Source of the DNA: Bacillus coahuilensis m4-4
GTDB taxonomy: Bacteria > Bacillota > Bacilli > Bacillales > Bacillaceae_K
Assembly (NCBI RefSeq): GCF_000171615.1
Contig: NZ_ABFU01000016.1
Span: 1 to 64,000, forward strand
Length of the DNA: 64,000 bases
Reading direction: 5' to 3'
In this document: positions 1-8,645 of the stretch, piece after piece
Numbering within the stretch: the stretch's first letter is position 1
Layout of the letters: the number at the start of each line of letters is the position of its first letter
Made by a program: the position numbers and the translations under genes
Notes under the pieces: generated by a model
What the model was told of the DNA's origin: nothing
Databases searched by the model: none
Seen by the model: only the letters and a program-made list of their open reading frames with translations

Positions 1-35
1 CCTCTTCGTTTTCATTAAAAAACAGCGACTTCGTT

Positions 36-64
36 ATAATAACTCATTTAACTCATTGAGTCAA
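36..64 (-). promoter_or_regulatory. Sigma-A promoter, rRNA-operon P2 type
   Basis: Read on the minus strand there is TTGACT at 64-59, a 17-base spacer and TATTAT at 41-36, followed by AACGAAGTCGCTG. That downstream sequence resembles the start region of Bacillus rRNA P2 promoters. It points out of the window, away from ygxA. In B. subtilis rrnD lies next to ygxA, so the likely target is an rRNA operon just left of base 1. The rRNA itself is not in the window. Confidence 0.8.
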
Positions 65-91
65 CAGTTATTTTCTATTTTTTTCATCACC

Positions 92-118
92 GCTGAGCAA
101 CAAAGTGTGTTGTTCAGC
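92..118 (-). other. Hairpin between rRNA promoters P1 and P2
   Basis: An 11-bp stem (GCTGAGCAACA / TGTTGTTCAGC, one wobble pair, 5-base loop) lies in the leader made from the upstream promoter. There is no T-run after it in either direction, so it is not a simple terminator. A role in the rRNA leader is inference. Confidence 0.5.
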
Positions 119-131
119 AGCGACGTTTAAT

Positions 132-160
132 AATATACCAATATAATTTCGATTGGTCAA
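132..160 (-). promoter_or_regulatory. Sigma-A promoter, rRNA-operon P1 type
   Basis: On the minus strand TTGACC (160-155) is followed by a 17-base spacer and TATATT (137-132). The sequence just upstream is an AT-rich stretch with A-runs, like an UP element. Together with the promoter at 36-64 it makes the tandem pair typical of Bacillus rRNA operons. It begins about 20 bases past the stop codon of ygxA. Confidence 0.78.
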
Positions 161-179
161 TACTTTTATTAAAGTTTTT

Positions 180-1042
180 TTAAGAAATTGTATAATACCT
201 ATGGAATAAGCTTGGGCCCTTTGTTTCAGCAAGAATTGTATTGATTATTCCTCTTTCTATTAAATACTCTAACAACACCCCTAAATCTACTCCATAATGA
301 TTTAATAACTCATGCTCCTGTAATTCTTGGAAAGTCCATTCCTCTTTTTCTTTCATTATATCTACTATATGTTCTGAGCAAGTTTTCGCTCTTGAATTTA
401 TTAGGAACTCACTCGCTATGAACAATAGTTCAATTCGCTTATCTAGAGCCTCTTCACTTTCACTAACTCTTCATAAAGTTTATAGATTTCAGGATCTATT
501 TGTTTTACTTGAGACCATACAGTGATTTCTGGTTGAAAACCTTGTTCAATGACTGCTAGTCTAGCTAGATGATGCAAGGAATGAATGATATGGTTATAAG
601 CATCTAAATATTGTTTTTTTTCATAGAATGCTTTTCCATCTGTATAACGTCGGATTAATTTAGAAAATTCCATTCCCATTTTAATCTTCCTTCCATAGAA
701 AGGAAAATCACGTAATTCCATTTTGAGTTTCTCTACATACTCATTGCGATCAAATAATATTTTACCGTTAAAAAGCCAATCTACTATTTTTCGATTTGAA
801 CCAAGCAAAAGCCATTCTCTTAATTGGGACTCAGTCACAATATGTAACGCTGCTTTTTTATCTTTATACTGATAGTGTTTAATAAAGATTGGTTGATTTG
901 ATTCCTTTACTATCATTAGTAGTACAGCATCGAATGTGTCAGTTATATGGAATGACTTTTCAAGTTTTTCTATAAGAAGGACACCTTGTGTATTTAAGTC
1001 GCTTGCTCGTTCTTGATATATGGGTCTTAGGATATGTTCCAT
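180..1042 (-). CDS. ygxA: Nucleotidyltransferase-like protein YgxA (apparent frameshift)
   Basis: The reconstructed product has about 287 residues, close to B. subtilis YgxA (294). It belongs to a nucleotidyltransferase-like family of unknown function. The reading frame breaks near 461-468: the first 199 residues end in KVKRL, and the C-terminal helical part continues in another frame (SESEEALDKRIELL then FIASEF). Adding one base restores a single frame. Position, next to ygzB-perR and the rRNA promoters, is as in B. subtilis. The lesion is most simply a base-calling error. Confidence 0.8.
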
Positions 1043-1187
1043 TATTTATTCCTCCAATAATATGGGTTTGTACTATCTTCTACAAGATTCTCCAAAGTCC
1101 TTCTCAAACTTACATTTTGAAGTTAAACGTATCCTCTCGGTCTTTCAATATGGTATAGTATTGTAAGGATTAGGAGGTAGAATCAAG

Positions 1188-1539
1188 ATGGCCAAGTATT
1201 CAAATAAAATCAATAAAATTCGAACCTTTGCCCTTAGCTTAATTTTTTATTGGGATTATTATCATGTATGTAGGTATCTTCTTCAGAGAAAACCCAATTG
1301 TTATGGCACTGTTTATTATTATAGGTTTCTTAGCAATTATCGCAAGTACTGTCGTGTATTTTTGGATAGGAATGCTTTCAACAAAAGCGGTTCAGGTTCA
1401 ATGTCCTAGCTGTGGTAAAGTGACAAAAATGCTAGGAAGAGTAGATATGTGTATGTATTGTAATGAACCAATGACACTTGACCCTACTTTAGAAGGGAAA
1501 GAGTTTGACGAAAAATATAATAGTAAGAAAAAAAGCTAA
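1188..1539 (+). CDS. ygzB: UPF0295 membrane protein YgzB (apparent frameshift)
   Basis: This small protein has two predicted membrane helices and a C-terminal zinc-ribbon-like pair of CxxC motifs (CPSC and CMYC). The N-terminus [20 protein letters not shown] matches YgzB, but the frame is lost at a run of six T (1243-1248). With five T the protein runs on to MYVGIFF and the rest of the family sequence, 116 residues in all. The ATG at 1188 is preceded by AGGAGG. It is convergent with perR and shares a bidirectional terminator with it. Function is unknown. Confidence 0.82.
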
Positions 1540-1557
1540 CCTCCTCGGTTAGCTTTT
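1532..1557. terminator. Bidirectional terminator ygzB/perR
   Basis: A 10-bp stem (AAAGCTAACC / GGTTAGCTTT) with T-runs on both strands overlaps the ygzB stop codon and ends next to the perR stop codon. Confidence 0.85.
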
Positions 1558-1992
1558 TTAATGTTGTTTCTGTTTTTGGCAATCTGGGCATTGACCATAG
1601 ATTTCCATGCGATGATGACTAACCTGAAAGTTTGTCACGTGGGAAGCTAAATGCTCCACTTCATTAAGACCAGGATAATGAAAATCAACGATCTTACCGC
1701 AATCTTCACAAATAGCATGATAATGATCTGTCGTAACAAAATCGAAACGACTAGAAGCGTCCCCGTACGTTAATTCTTTCACTAAGCCTACTTCCTTGAA
1801 TACACGTAGGTTATTATATACGGTAGCCACGCTCATATTCGGAAACTTTCCTTCCAGTGATTTATAAATATCATCAGCTGTTGGATGAGCCATGGATTCT
1901 ACTAAGTACTCAAGGATCGCATGACGTTGAGGAGTAATCCTTACACCAGTTTGTTTCAAGGTTTCAATAGCCTCTTTAATCTGATCAGACAT
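1558..1992 (-). CDS. perR: Peroxide-responsive Fur-family repressor PerR
   Basis: PerR represses peroxide defence genes and is inactivated by iron-catalysed histidine oxidation. The 144-residue product is nearly collinear with B. subtilis PerR. The regulatory metal ligands equivalent to His37, Asp85, His91, His93 and Asp104 are present (SMAHP, SRFDF, DHYHA, KIVDF). So are the two structural-zinc pairs CEDC and CPDC. The start was set at the second ATG because AAGAGGTG is seven bases from it and only one base from the first. A PerR-box-like site upstream suggests autoregulation. Confidence 0.96.
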   Translation of the reverse strand: MSDQIKEAIETLKQTGVRITPQRHAILEYLVESMAHPTADDIYKSLEGKFPNMSVATVYNNLRVFKEVGLVKELTYGDASSRFDFVTTDHYHAICEDCGKIVDFHYPGLNEVEHLASHVTNFQVSHHRMEIYGQCPDCQKQKQH

Positions 1993-2031
1993 CGCCATGC
2001 ACCTCTTTCTAATTAGATTATGATTATTACA

Positions 2032-2046
2032 TTATAATATTTATAA
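2032..2046 (-). promoter_or_regulatory. PerR box upstream of perR
   Basis: TTATAATATTTATAA differs at one base from the B. subtilis PerR consensus TTATAATNATTATAA. It lies about 40 bases upstream of the perR start, which fits the autoregulation known for perR. Confidence 0.7.
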
Positions 2047-2134
2047 TTAGTGTACTAATAATACGGAACTTTTGTCAATGTGATTACAATATCCTGCATA
2101 TTTTTTACTATAGCCTACAGTCTTTTTTCATACT

Positions 2135-3082
2135 TTAATATCCTCTGCTTGGGGGAACTTGATTCAAAAAGTGTTCTTTTCCATTAAGATATGCATGTAA
2201 GTTCTCTTTAAATATTTCCATTGCTCTAATTTGATAATAAGAGGAAATACTTGAAATATGAGGTGTAATGGTTACGTTTGGTGATGTCCAAAGAGGGCTC
2301 TCCTTTGGCAAAGGTTCGATTTCAAATACATCTAAGTATAAATGGGCTATTTTCCTCGCCCCCTCTACTAGAACATCTTGGCTAACTGCATCACCACGCC
2401 CAAGATTAATAAAGACAGCAGAAGATTTCATCTTGTCGAAATGCTCAAGATCATAAACATATCGAGTTGATGGAGTACTAGGAAGAAGGTTAATCACATA
2501 ATCTGCTTTTGAGAGTATTTCACCAAGCATGCCCATAGAAAATGTTTCATCGAAGTAAGGAACCCGTTTTCCCGACGTATTAATACCGACTGTTTGGATG
2601 TCAAACGCTTTGGCAAATTTGGCAATCTCCTGTCCGATGGCTCCAGTACCTACAATTAATAACGTGTCATCTGTAAGTTCTTTAAATGGTAACCTTCTAT
2701 TCCAAGTTTGGGCTTGCTGCTGTCTGTCGAGCTCTTGGAATCTCTTCGCATGACGCAGAATGGTTCCTATTGCAAACTCTGCCATTGGTTTCTTATGGAT
2801 GCCCTTTGCGTTTGTTAACAAGATGTTTTTTTCTTCTATCCATTTTAACGGCATTTTTTCCAACCCTGCAGATGCCACCATAAACCATTTAACACTAGGC
2901 ATATTTTCTACCATTTCATCTGTTATATCTTCTCCATATGTGACAATAACTTCCGCCTCTTTTAAGATGGATTCATGACCATTTTCGATATTCTTCACGA
3001 AAGTAAATTCACAGTTTTTAAATTCTTCCTGTAGCTCCTTTTGCAGTTTCTCTGAAGGTAAGAATGTCACAACAATTCTCAT
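2135..3082 (-). CDS. D-2-hydroxyacid dehydrogenase (NAD-dependent)
   Basis: The 315-residue protein has the family's catalytic domain and a Rossmann NAD domain with VGTGAIGQEIAKFAKAF near residues 143-159. The catalytic Arg (LGRGD), Glu (FEIEPLP) and His (TPHISS) are all present. Such enzymes reduce 2-keto acids to D-2-hydroxy acids. The substrate cannot be told from sequence. It follows bcp on the same strand but is separated from it by a terminator, so it is probably transcribed alone. Confidence 0.85.
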   Translation of the reverse strand: MRIVVTFLPSEKLQKELQEEFKNCEFTFVKNIENGHESILKEAEVIVTYGEDITDEMVENMPSVKWFMVASAGLEKMPLKWIEEKNILLTNAKGIHKKPMAEFAIGTILRHAKRFQELDRQQQAQTWNRRLPFKELTDDTLLIVGTGAIGQEIAKFAKAFDIQTVGINTSGKRVPYFDETFSMGMLGEILSKADYVINLLPSTPSTRYVYDLEHFDKMKSSAVFINLGRGDAVSQDVLVEGARKIAHLYLDVFEIEPLPKESPLWTSPNVTITPHISSISSYYQIRAMEIFKENLHAYLNGKEHFLNQVPPSRGY

Positions 3083-3105
3083 ATCTTGCTCTCTCCTCCT
3101 TAATT

Positions 3106-3138
3106 CAAAAAAGAAGACCAGTCTACACTGGTCTTTAA
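3106..3138 (-). terminator. Terminator downstream of bcp
   Basis: On the minus strand AAGACCAG and CTGGTCTT form an 8-bp stem with a 6-base loop followed by a T-rich tail. It lies between bcp and the dehydrogenase gene. Confidence 0.8.
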
Positions 3139-3241
3139 AGTTTCCGAGACTATACTTATGAGGAGGTATGCCCTACTATACTGTATGTACTCGTCTCTTT
3201 CTTGCTTGGACAATCGCCTGTTCCATAAAAAATGGGCTAGG

Positions 3242-3712
3242 TTACGAAAGATTTTCTTTAATAAATGTAAGAGCTTCTGTCACGTGGTTGTCTACTTTCA
3301 CCTTTCTCCACTCTTTTGCAAGGTTTCCTTCTTTATCAATGATGAAGGTAGAACGAACAACGCCCATATATTCTTTACCAAAATTCTTCTTCAATTGCCA
3401 AACTCCATATGCTTCAGAAACAGAATGGTCTTCATCTGCTACTAATAAAAATGGAAGATCATGCTTGTTAATAAATTTCTCATGTGAAGCAAGTGGGTCT
3501 GGGCTAACTCCAAGTATTACAGCATCTAAATCCTCGAAGCTTGTGTGTTGATCTCTGAAATCACACGCTTCTGTAGTACATCCAGGTGTCATATCTTTTG
3601 GGTAAAAGTAAAGAACAACATTCTTTCCTTTGTAATCAGATAAACTTACCTTTTCTCCATTACTCGCTAAAGCTGTAAAATCAGGAGCTTTATTTCCTAC
3701 CTCAACTGTCAT
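3242..3712 (-). CDS. bcp: Thiol peroxidase, Bcp/PrxQ-type peroxiredoxin
   Basis: This thioredoxin-dependent peroxidase reduces H2O2 and organic hydroperoxides. The motif DMTPGCTTEACDFRD carries the peroxidatic Cys (PGCT) and the resolving Cys five residues later, as in atypical 2-Cys PrxQ. The start is the ATG at 3712, because AAAGGAGG abuts the upstream ATG directly but is nine bases from this one. It is the homologue of B. subtilis ygaF and lies close to perR as in that species, although the dehydrogenase gene intervenes here. Confidence 0.94.
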   Translation of the reverse strand: MTVEVGNKAPDFTALASNGEKVSLSDYKGKNVVLYFYPKDMTPGCTTEACDFRDQHTSFEDLDAVILGVSPDPLASHEKFINKHDLPFLLVADEDHSVSEAYGVWQLKKNFGKEYMGVVRSTFIIDKEGNLAKEWRKVKVDNHVTEALTFIKENLS

Positions 3713-3767
3713 ACCAATCATCCTCCTTTAATCTATATGGATAGAGTATCGAATGAAGACACTGATT

Positions 3768-4190
3768 TCAACTATTAGGAGTTTCACTTATTAAAAAAGA
3801 TCGAACAACAAAGGCGGCAGGGATGACATACCCTAAAAAAGATTCCATTAAAGCAATTCCTCTTCCAATCCCTACTGGAGTAATATCTCCGTATCCTAGG
3901 GAAAATATTGTTACTCCGCTAAAGTACAGGCAGGTGAAAAAAAGATGAGGAAACGACCCGTTCATTATTTCATTATTTTCTATTAATATATGCTCTCCTC
4001 TGATTTCGAACAGTAGGTACAGCAAGCAAAAGCCTAGCATGAAATTAATGTATATTGTTCCAATATACCAAAGATGAGAAAGAGAGATATGATGGGAATG
4101 CTTATCCCTCGGCCGAAAGAGTTCCTTTAAACTTTTCCATAAAATAAAGATTACTAGCGTACCAATCAATAAGTACATACAATATCGCAT
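3768..4190 (-). CDS. Small two-transmembrane K+ channel
   Basis: The 140-residue protein has an N-terminal hydrophobic helix (LLIGTLVIFILWKS), a second segment, a pore loop and a final helix. The loop contains SLGYGD, matching the potassium selectivity filter TxGYGD with Ser at the first position. No RCK or other ligand-binding domain follows, so it resembles a minimal KcsA-like channel. It is preceded and followed by unrelated genes. Regulation is not evident. Confidence 0.78.
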   Translation of the reverse strand: MRYCMYLLIGTLVIFILWKSLKELFRPRDKHSHHISLSHLWYIGTIYINFMLGFCLLYLLFEIRGEHILIENNEIMNGSFPHLFFTCLYFSGVTIFSLGYGDITPVGIGRGIALMESFLGYVIPAAFVVRSFLISETPNS

Positions 4191-4305
4191 CCTTACCCAT
4201 TATTATTCTCATTTTATGAAAGCAAGGATTGGAACATGTCCACATTGGAAAAACTTCTATGAAAAGTTAATCAAGGATTACAAAACAAAGAAGGCAACTT
4301 TTCTG

Positions 4306-4339
4306 ACAAAAAAAAGAAATAGATGGGAATGCATCTATT
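4306..4339 (-). terminator. Terminator of the ABC-2 operon
   Basis: On the minus strand AATAGATG and CATCTATT form an 8-bp stem with a 6-base loop followed by TTCTTTTTTTTG. It lies just after the second permease gene. Confidence 0.85.
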
Positions 4340-4349
4340 CCATAGGTAG

Positions 4350-5136
4350 TTAATTCCCGGCACCACGGTACCTCTTTACCCCTTCATTCCAAAGGATTAT
4401 AGAAAAACAAAAGAACACGATCCCGATAATTGGAGTAAGGAACGAATACACATACCACTCACTTTTCCCTAAGAAATAAGCTGAAGGGTACACTCCAACA
4501 AACGCAAAAGGAAGAATCCATGTTAATACAAAACGAATGATTCCATTGTAAATGTCTACAGGATAACGTCCATAGTTACCAATGTTATACATCATTGGCA
4601 TAATGGTTGTCCTCGCATCTGACCAAAAGCTAATACTAGCAATCGAAACAAATAACCCAGCGTAGACAAATGACCCGCCAATCACAAATAATAGAAAAAT
4701 AAATGGGTCGTACCAAGAGAAGCTAATTTCTAGCTCACTTCCTGCATAGATCATGATGATAATTCCTGTGATCGCGCCAAACAATGACTCCAATTCCATC
4801 CTCTCTAATACAATCTGAAGAAGACTATGAATAGGTCGAGTTAAGATTCGGTCCATCTCCCCTTTGACAATATACCGTTCATTAAAATCCCAAATATTAA
4901 AGAAGGAGGTAAAAACAGCAAAAGGAACTAAAGAAAAATCCGTATATAAAGATGATTTCTTCTCTACTCCAACCACTAAGTGAGGTCGTGTGGCCGAATA
5001 CTACTAAAATAAAGATTAGGTTGACCGCTTGAAAAAGTAAATCTGATAAAAACTCTACAATTAAGTCTGTACGGTATTGCAACCGTGTTTTCATATATTG
5101 AGAGACATAATCAAAAAAGATATGAACTCCTCGCAT
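4350..5136 (-). CDS. ABC-2 family export permease, second subunit (apparent frameshift)
   Basis: The reconstructed product is about 261 residues with six hydrophobic segments. It resembles the COG3694-type permease paired with a COG4587 permease and a COG4586 ATPase. The frame breaks at a run of five bases (4934-4938): IFIYGF is followed by a shifted frame, and removing one base joins it to SLVPFAVFTSFFNIWDF. It is the third gene of a minus-strand operon, three bases after the first permease. The transported substrate is unknown. Confidence 0.75.
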
Positions 5137-5139
5137 ACC

Positions 5140-5932
5140 TCACCCTCCTTGTATAACCAGTTTTCGTTTGGCAACTGACCATGTGATCACAATAGGTACA
5201 AATAATATAACCACCCAAAGCGATTGCAACAGAAGACCCTCCATTATTTCCGTTAAAGAAAATCCTTCTGTGAAAATCATGCTAGGAATATAGCTGATTC
5301 CCTTAAATGGCAAATAATTCATCACCGATTGTGCCCACAATGGGAATAGGTGTAGTGGTAATAATAGACCAGAAAATAAATCAATTACCACTCTCTTAGC
5401 TCGAATTAAGCCATCATTATTAAATAGGAAAAAAGTGGTCATTCCTGTTAATAAGTTGATTTGTGTAAAAAGACAAAAAACTTAAGAATAAGGATATGGC
5501 AAAAAAGAACCAAATGGTGGGGTCTTCAGACAACATAATAGGAAAGACAAGCGAAACCAAAATCATTCCAGGCACCGAAAAGAAAAACAATCTAAAAATC
5601 CCTTCACCGAGTCCTTGCATGGTTTTCATGCCCAGATAGCTATAGGGTCGAATTAATTCCACCGCCACTTTCCCTTCTTTAATTTCCGTAGCCATTTCTC
5701 GGTCAAGATTATTAAAGTAGAAGGCTCTTGCCATCCAGCCTATTGCGACGTAAGTCGTCATTTGGGTGACCGTTAATCCTTCTATATTTCCTTGTCCACC
5801 GTAGATAGCTTTCCATAGGAAATAATAAGCTCCTATGTTAATTGCATAAATAAGAATCCCCGTATAATAATTCGTACGATACGCAAGCATCATCAGAAAG
5901 CGAATGCGTATCATTTCAATATATTTAGCCAT
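5140..5932 (-). CDS. ABC-2 family export permease, first subunit (apparent frameshift)
   Basis: The reconstructed product is about 263 residues with several hydrophobic helices. The N-terminus MAKYIEMIRIRFLMMLAYRT is typical of COG4587-type permeases. The frame is lost at a five-base run (5467-5471), and removing one base continues into TQINLLTGMTTFFLF. The ATG at 5932 overlaps the ATPase stop by eight bases, showing translational coupling. It forms a heterodimeric permease with the next gene. Confidence 0.75.
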
Positions 5933-6938
5933 GAGACATCCCTTTCTCATAGATATTACGAATAATTTCTTCTGTATTGGTTTCGTTCACCTTCATATCT
6001 TTTACTTTATAGGCTGTGACAATTCTGCCAATAAGCTCTGATACTAAATCATCACGAGACTCAATTAATGCACAGTAAGAACCCGCCACTCCGTCTAAAG
6101 TCCAATCGACTTTAAGATCCCGTGTTAACTCCTCTAATGCAGAGACCTCTGGTGTTTCAATAAATTGGAATTCGAGTTCTTTAAAATCTCCCCAATTTTT
6201 CTTAAGGTCTTGTAAAGCACCGTCATAAATGATTTTTCCTTCATCTAGCATCACGACTCGTTCACATAATGCCTCAATATCAGATAAATCATGAGTTGTG
6301 AGTAGGATTGTTGTGTTAAACTTTTCGTTAATTTCTTTTAAAAATTGACGAATCTTTAATTTTACAAGTACATCCAATCCAATGGTTGGTTCATCTAGAA
6401 ATAATAACGGTGGGTTGTGCACAAGAGCTGCCGCGAGTTCACATCGCATCCGTTGACCTAACGACAATTTCCTCACCGGTTTATCTAAAAGAGGTTTAAT
6501 ATCCAGGGTTTCAATAACGAGGTTCATATGTTCTTCATATACGTCATCTGGAACATTGTACACCTTCTTTAATAATTGGAAAGATTCTTGAACAGCGATA
6601 TCCCACCAAAGCTGTGAACGTTGCCCGAATACAACCCCAATTGTTTGGACAAACTTTTCTCGTTCTTTGTGAGGATTCATTCCATTTACCACAATGTTTC
6701 CTTCAGTCGGAGTAAGAATGCCCGTAAGCATCTTAATGGTAGTGGATTTACCTGCTCCGTTCTCCCCTATGTACCCTACCATCTCCCCTTTACGAACGGT
6801 AAAGCTTATATCATCCACAGCAGAAATGATTTTATAATTTCGTGTAAATAAGTCACGAAACGCCCCCTTTAAACCAGAGCGACTTGAGTATGATTTAAAT
6901 TCCTTTTTTAAGCCTTTCACTACGATTGCATTTTCCAA
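5925..6938 (-). CDS. ABC-2 exporter ATP-binding protein
   Basis: The protein is about 337 residues. It has Walker A (GENGAGKST), signature (LSLGQRMR), Walker B (LLFLDEPTIGLD) and H-loop (TTHDL), followed by an 85-residue C-terminal extension typical of COG4586. The TTG start at 6938 was chosen because AAGGAG lies nine bases before it, and the longer reading has no ribosome site. It is the first gene of the operon with the two permeases at 4350-5932. Divergent from hemL. Confidence 0.88.
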   Translation of the reverse strand: MENAIVVKGLKKEFKSYSSRSGLKGAFRDLFTRNYKIISAVDDISFTVRKGEMVGYIGENGAGKSTTIKMLTGILTPTEGNIVVNGMNPHKEREKFVQTIGVVFGQRSQLWWDIAVQESFQLLKKVYNVPDDVYEEHMNLVIETLDIKPLLDKPVRKLSLGQRMRCELAAALVHNPPLLFLDEPTIGLDVLVKLKIRQFLKEINEKFNTTILLTTHDLSDIEALCERVVMLDEGKIIYDGALQDLKKNWGDFKELEFQFIETPEVSALEELTRDLKVDWTLDGVAGSYCALIESRDDLVSELIGRIVTAYKVKDMKVNETNTEEIIRNIYEKGMSHG

Positions 6939-7100
6939 GGAATATGTCTCCTTCCATTCCAAAATAACGTTACAAGTTTACCACATGTGTTTGATTTCTG
7001 TGTAAATAATGCATGTAGAAGAAACATCCTTCTACTTATTTGCTAAACTCTTCTTCCCGTACTAAAATGAATACGATGTTACGAGACTAGGAGGAAAACA

Positions 7101-8393
7101 ATGAATTTCACAGAATCTGAACGTTTACATAAGGAAGCCCTAGACGTTATTGTTGGAGGGGTGAATAGTCCATCAAGATCCTATAAGGCAGTTGGAGGAG
7201 GTTCTCCTATTGCAATGGAGCGAGCAAAAGGAGCTTATTTTTGGGACGTTGATGGCAATAAATATATCGATTATTTAGCAGCCTATGGTCCAATCATCAC
7301 AGGCCATGCTCACCCTCATATTACAGAGGCCATTACACGAGCTGCAGAGACAGGTGTTCTTTACGGAACACCCACTCGTCACGAGGTGAAATTTGCCAAT
7401 ATGCTTCAAGAGGCAATGCCGAATCTTGAAAAGGTTCGATTTGTGAACTCTGGTACGGAAGCTGTAATGACGACGATTCGCGTCGCAAGAGCCTATACAG
7501 GGAAAGATAAAATCATTAAATTCGCAGGCTGCTACCACGGTCATTCTGACTTAGTATTAGTTGCAGCAGGCTCTGGCCCAGCTACGTTAGGAACTCCTGA
7601 TTCTGCAGGTGTTCCGAAGAGCATAGCACAAGAAGTCATTACCGTTCCATTTAATGAAATTGAACCGTTCCAACAAGCAATGGAAAAATGGGGCGACCAA
7701 ATTGCAGCGGTACTCGTCGAACCAATCGTCGGTAACTTTGGAATCGTTGAGCCAAAAGAAGGTTTTTTAGAAAGTGTCAATGAGATCTCTCATAAGCATC
7801 AATCTCTTGTTATTTACGATGAAGTAATCACGGCTTTTCGCTTTATGTACGGTGGTGCTCAAGATATGTTAGGCGTTCAACCAGACTTAACTGCTCTTGG
7901 AAAAATTATTGGCGGTGGACTTCCAATAGGTGCTTATGGTGGTAAGCGTGAAATCATGGAAAGTGTCGCCCCACTTGGTCCTGCTTATCAAGCAGGCACG
8001 ATGGCAGGGAATCCGGCCTCGATTCAATCTGGAATCGCGTGCCTAGAAGTATTAAAAGAAAAGGGTATCTACGAAAAACTAGACCAATTGGGTGCAGTTT
8101 TAGAAGAAGGAATTTTAAAAGCAGCAGAGAAACACCATACTCCTATTACCATCAATCGATTAAAAGGCGCTTTAACAGTCTATTTTACAAAAGAAAAAGT
8201 GGTAAATTATGAACAAGCAGAAAATACTGACGGTGAAATGTTTGCTCGTTTCTTTAAAATAATGTTAAACCAAGGAATCAATTTAGCTCCATCTAAATAC
8301 GAAGCGTGGTTCTTAACAATCGCTCATACTGAAGAAGACATAGCAAAGACCCTCAAGGCCGTTGACTACGCATTCAGTGAATTAGCAAAATAA
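7101..8393 (+). CDS. hemL: Glutamate-1-semialdehyde 2,1-aminomutase
   Basis: This PLP enzyme converts glutamate-1-semialdehyde to 5-aminolevulinate for haem biosynthesis. The 430-residue protein carries the class III aminotransferase fold, the PLP lysine in [18 protein letters not shown], and [11 protein letters not shown] with the cofactor-binding Asp. It is the gsaB-type paralogue found next to bcp-perR in B. subtilis rather than the hemAXCDBL copy. GGAGG lies seven bases before the ATG. A strong terminator follows. Confidence 0.95.
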   Translation: MNFTESERLHKEALDVIVGGVNSPSRSYKAVGGGSPIAMERAKGAYFWDVDGNKYIDYLAAYGPIITGHAHPHITEAITRAAETGVLYGTPTRHEVKFANMLQEAMPNLEKVRFVNSGTEAVMTTIRVARAYTGKDKIIKFAGCYHGHSDLVLVAAGSGPATLGTPDSAGVPKSIAQEVITVPFNEIEPFQQAMEKWGDQIAAVLVEPIVGNFGIVEPKEGFLESVNEISHKHQSLVIYDEVITAFRFMYGGAQDMLGVQPDLTALGKIIGGGLPIGAYGGKREIMESVAPLGPAYQAGTMAGNPASIQSGIACLEVLKEKGIYEKLDQLGAVLEEGILKAAEKHHTPITINRLKGALTVYFTKEKVVNYEQAENTDGEMFARFFKIMLNQGINLAPSKYEAWFLTIAHTEEDIAKTLKAVDYAFSELAK

Positions 8394-8407
8394 ATGAATT
8401 TTTATTC

Positions 8408-8445
8408 AAAAACCCCAACGATTATTCATTGGGGTTTTATTTAGT
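8408..8445 (+). terminator. Terminator of hemL
   Basis: A 10-bp stem (AAAACCCCAA / TTGGGGTTTT) with a 10-base loop is followed by ATTTAG. Confidence 0.85.
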
Positions 8446-8525
8446 ATACCGTTAATATGTAAGCGTTTACAAAGAGAAATCTTCTCTAAGATGCTTTTCT
8501 CCCCCTCTACTAAATGAATAAAAAT

Positions 8526-8575
8526 TTGAATTAATATACAAGTCGTGGTATGATTGAGTTAATGTTCTGAAAATT
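8526..8575 (+). promoter_or_regulatory. Sigma-A promoter and CodY box for the glutamate synthase gene
   Basis: TTGAAT (8526-8531), a 17-base spacer and TATGAT (8549-8554) form a good sigma-A promoter. AATGTTCTGAAAATT (8561-8575) differs at one base from the CodY consensus AATTTTCWGAAAATT and covers the expected start site. CodY binding there should block transcription when branched-chain amino acids and GTP are plentiful. The sites are seen; the control is inferred. Confidence 0.7.
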
Positions 8576-8645
8576 TATAATTTTGAAAGTCCCTTCCTCA
8601 TCTCCTTCCAAACTTACAATCAAATCTTTCGGAGGTGTTTCTTTT

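Noticed and set aside
3158-3551. Plus-strand frames over bcp
   Set aside because: They are shadows of the well-supported peroxiredoxin gene on the minus strand.
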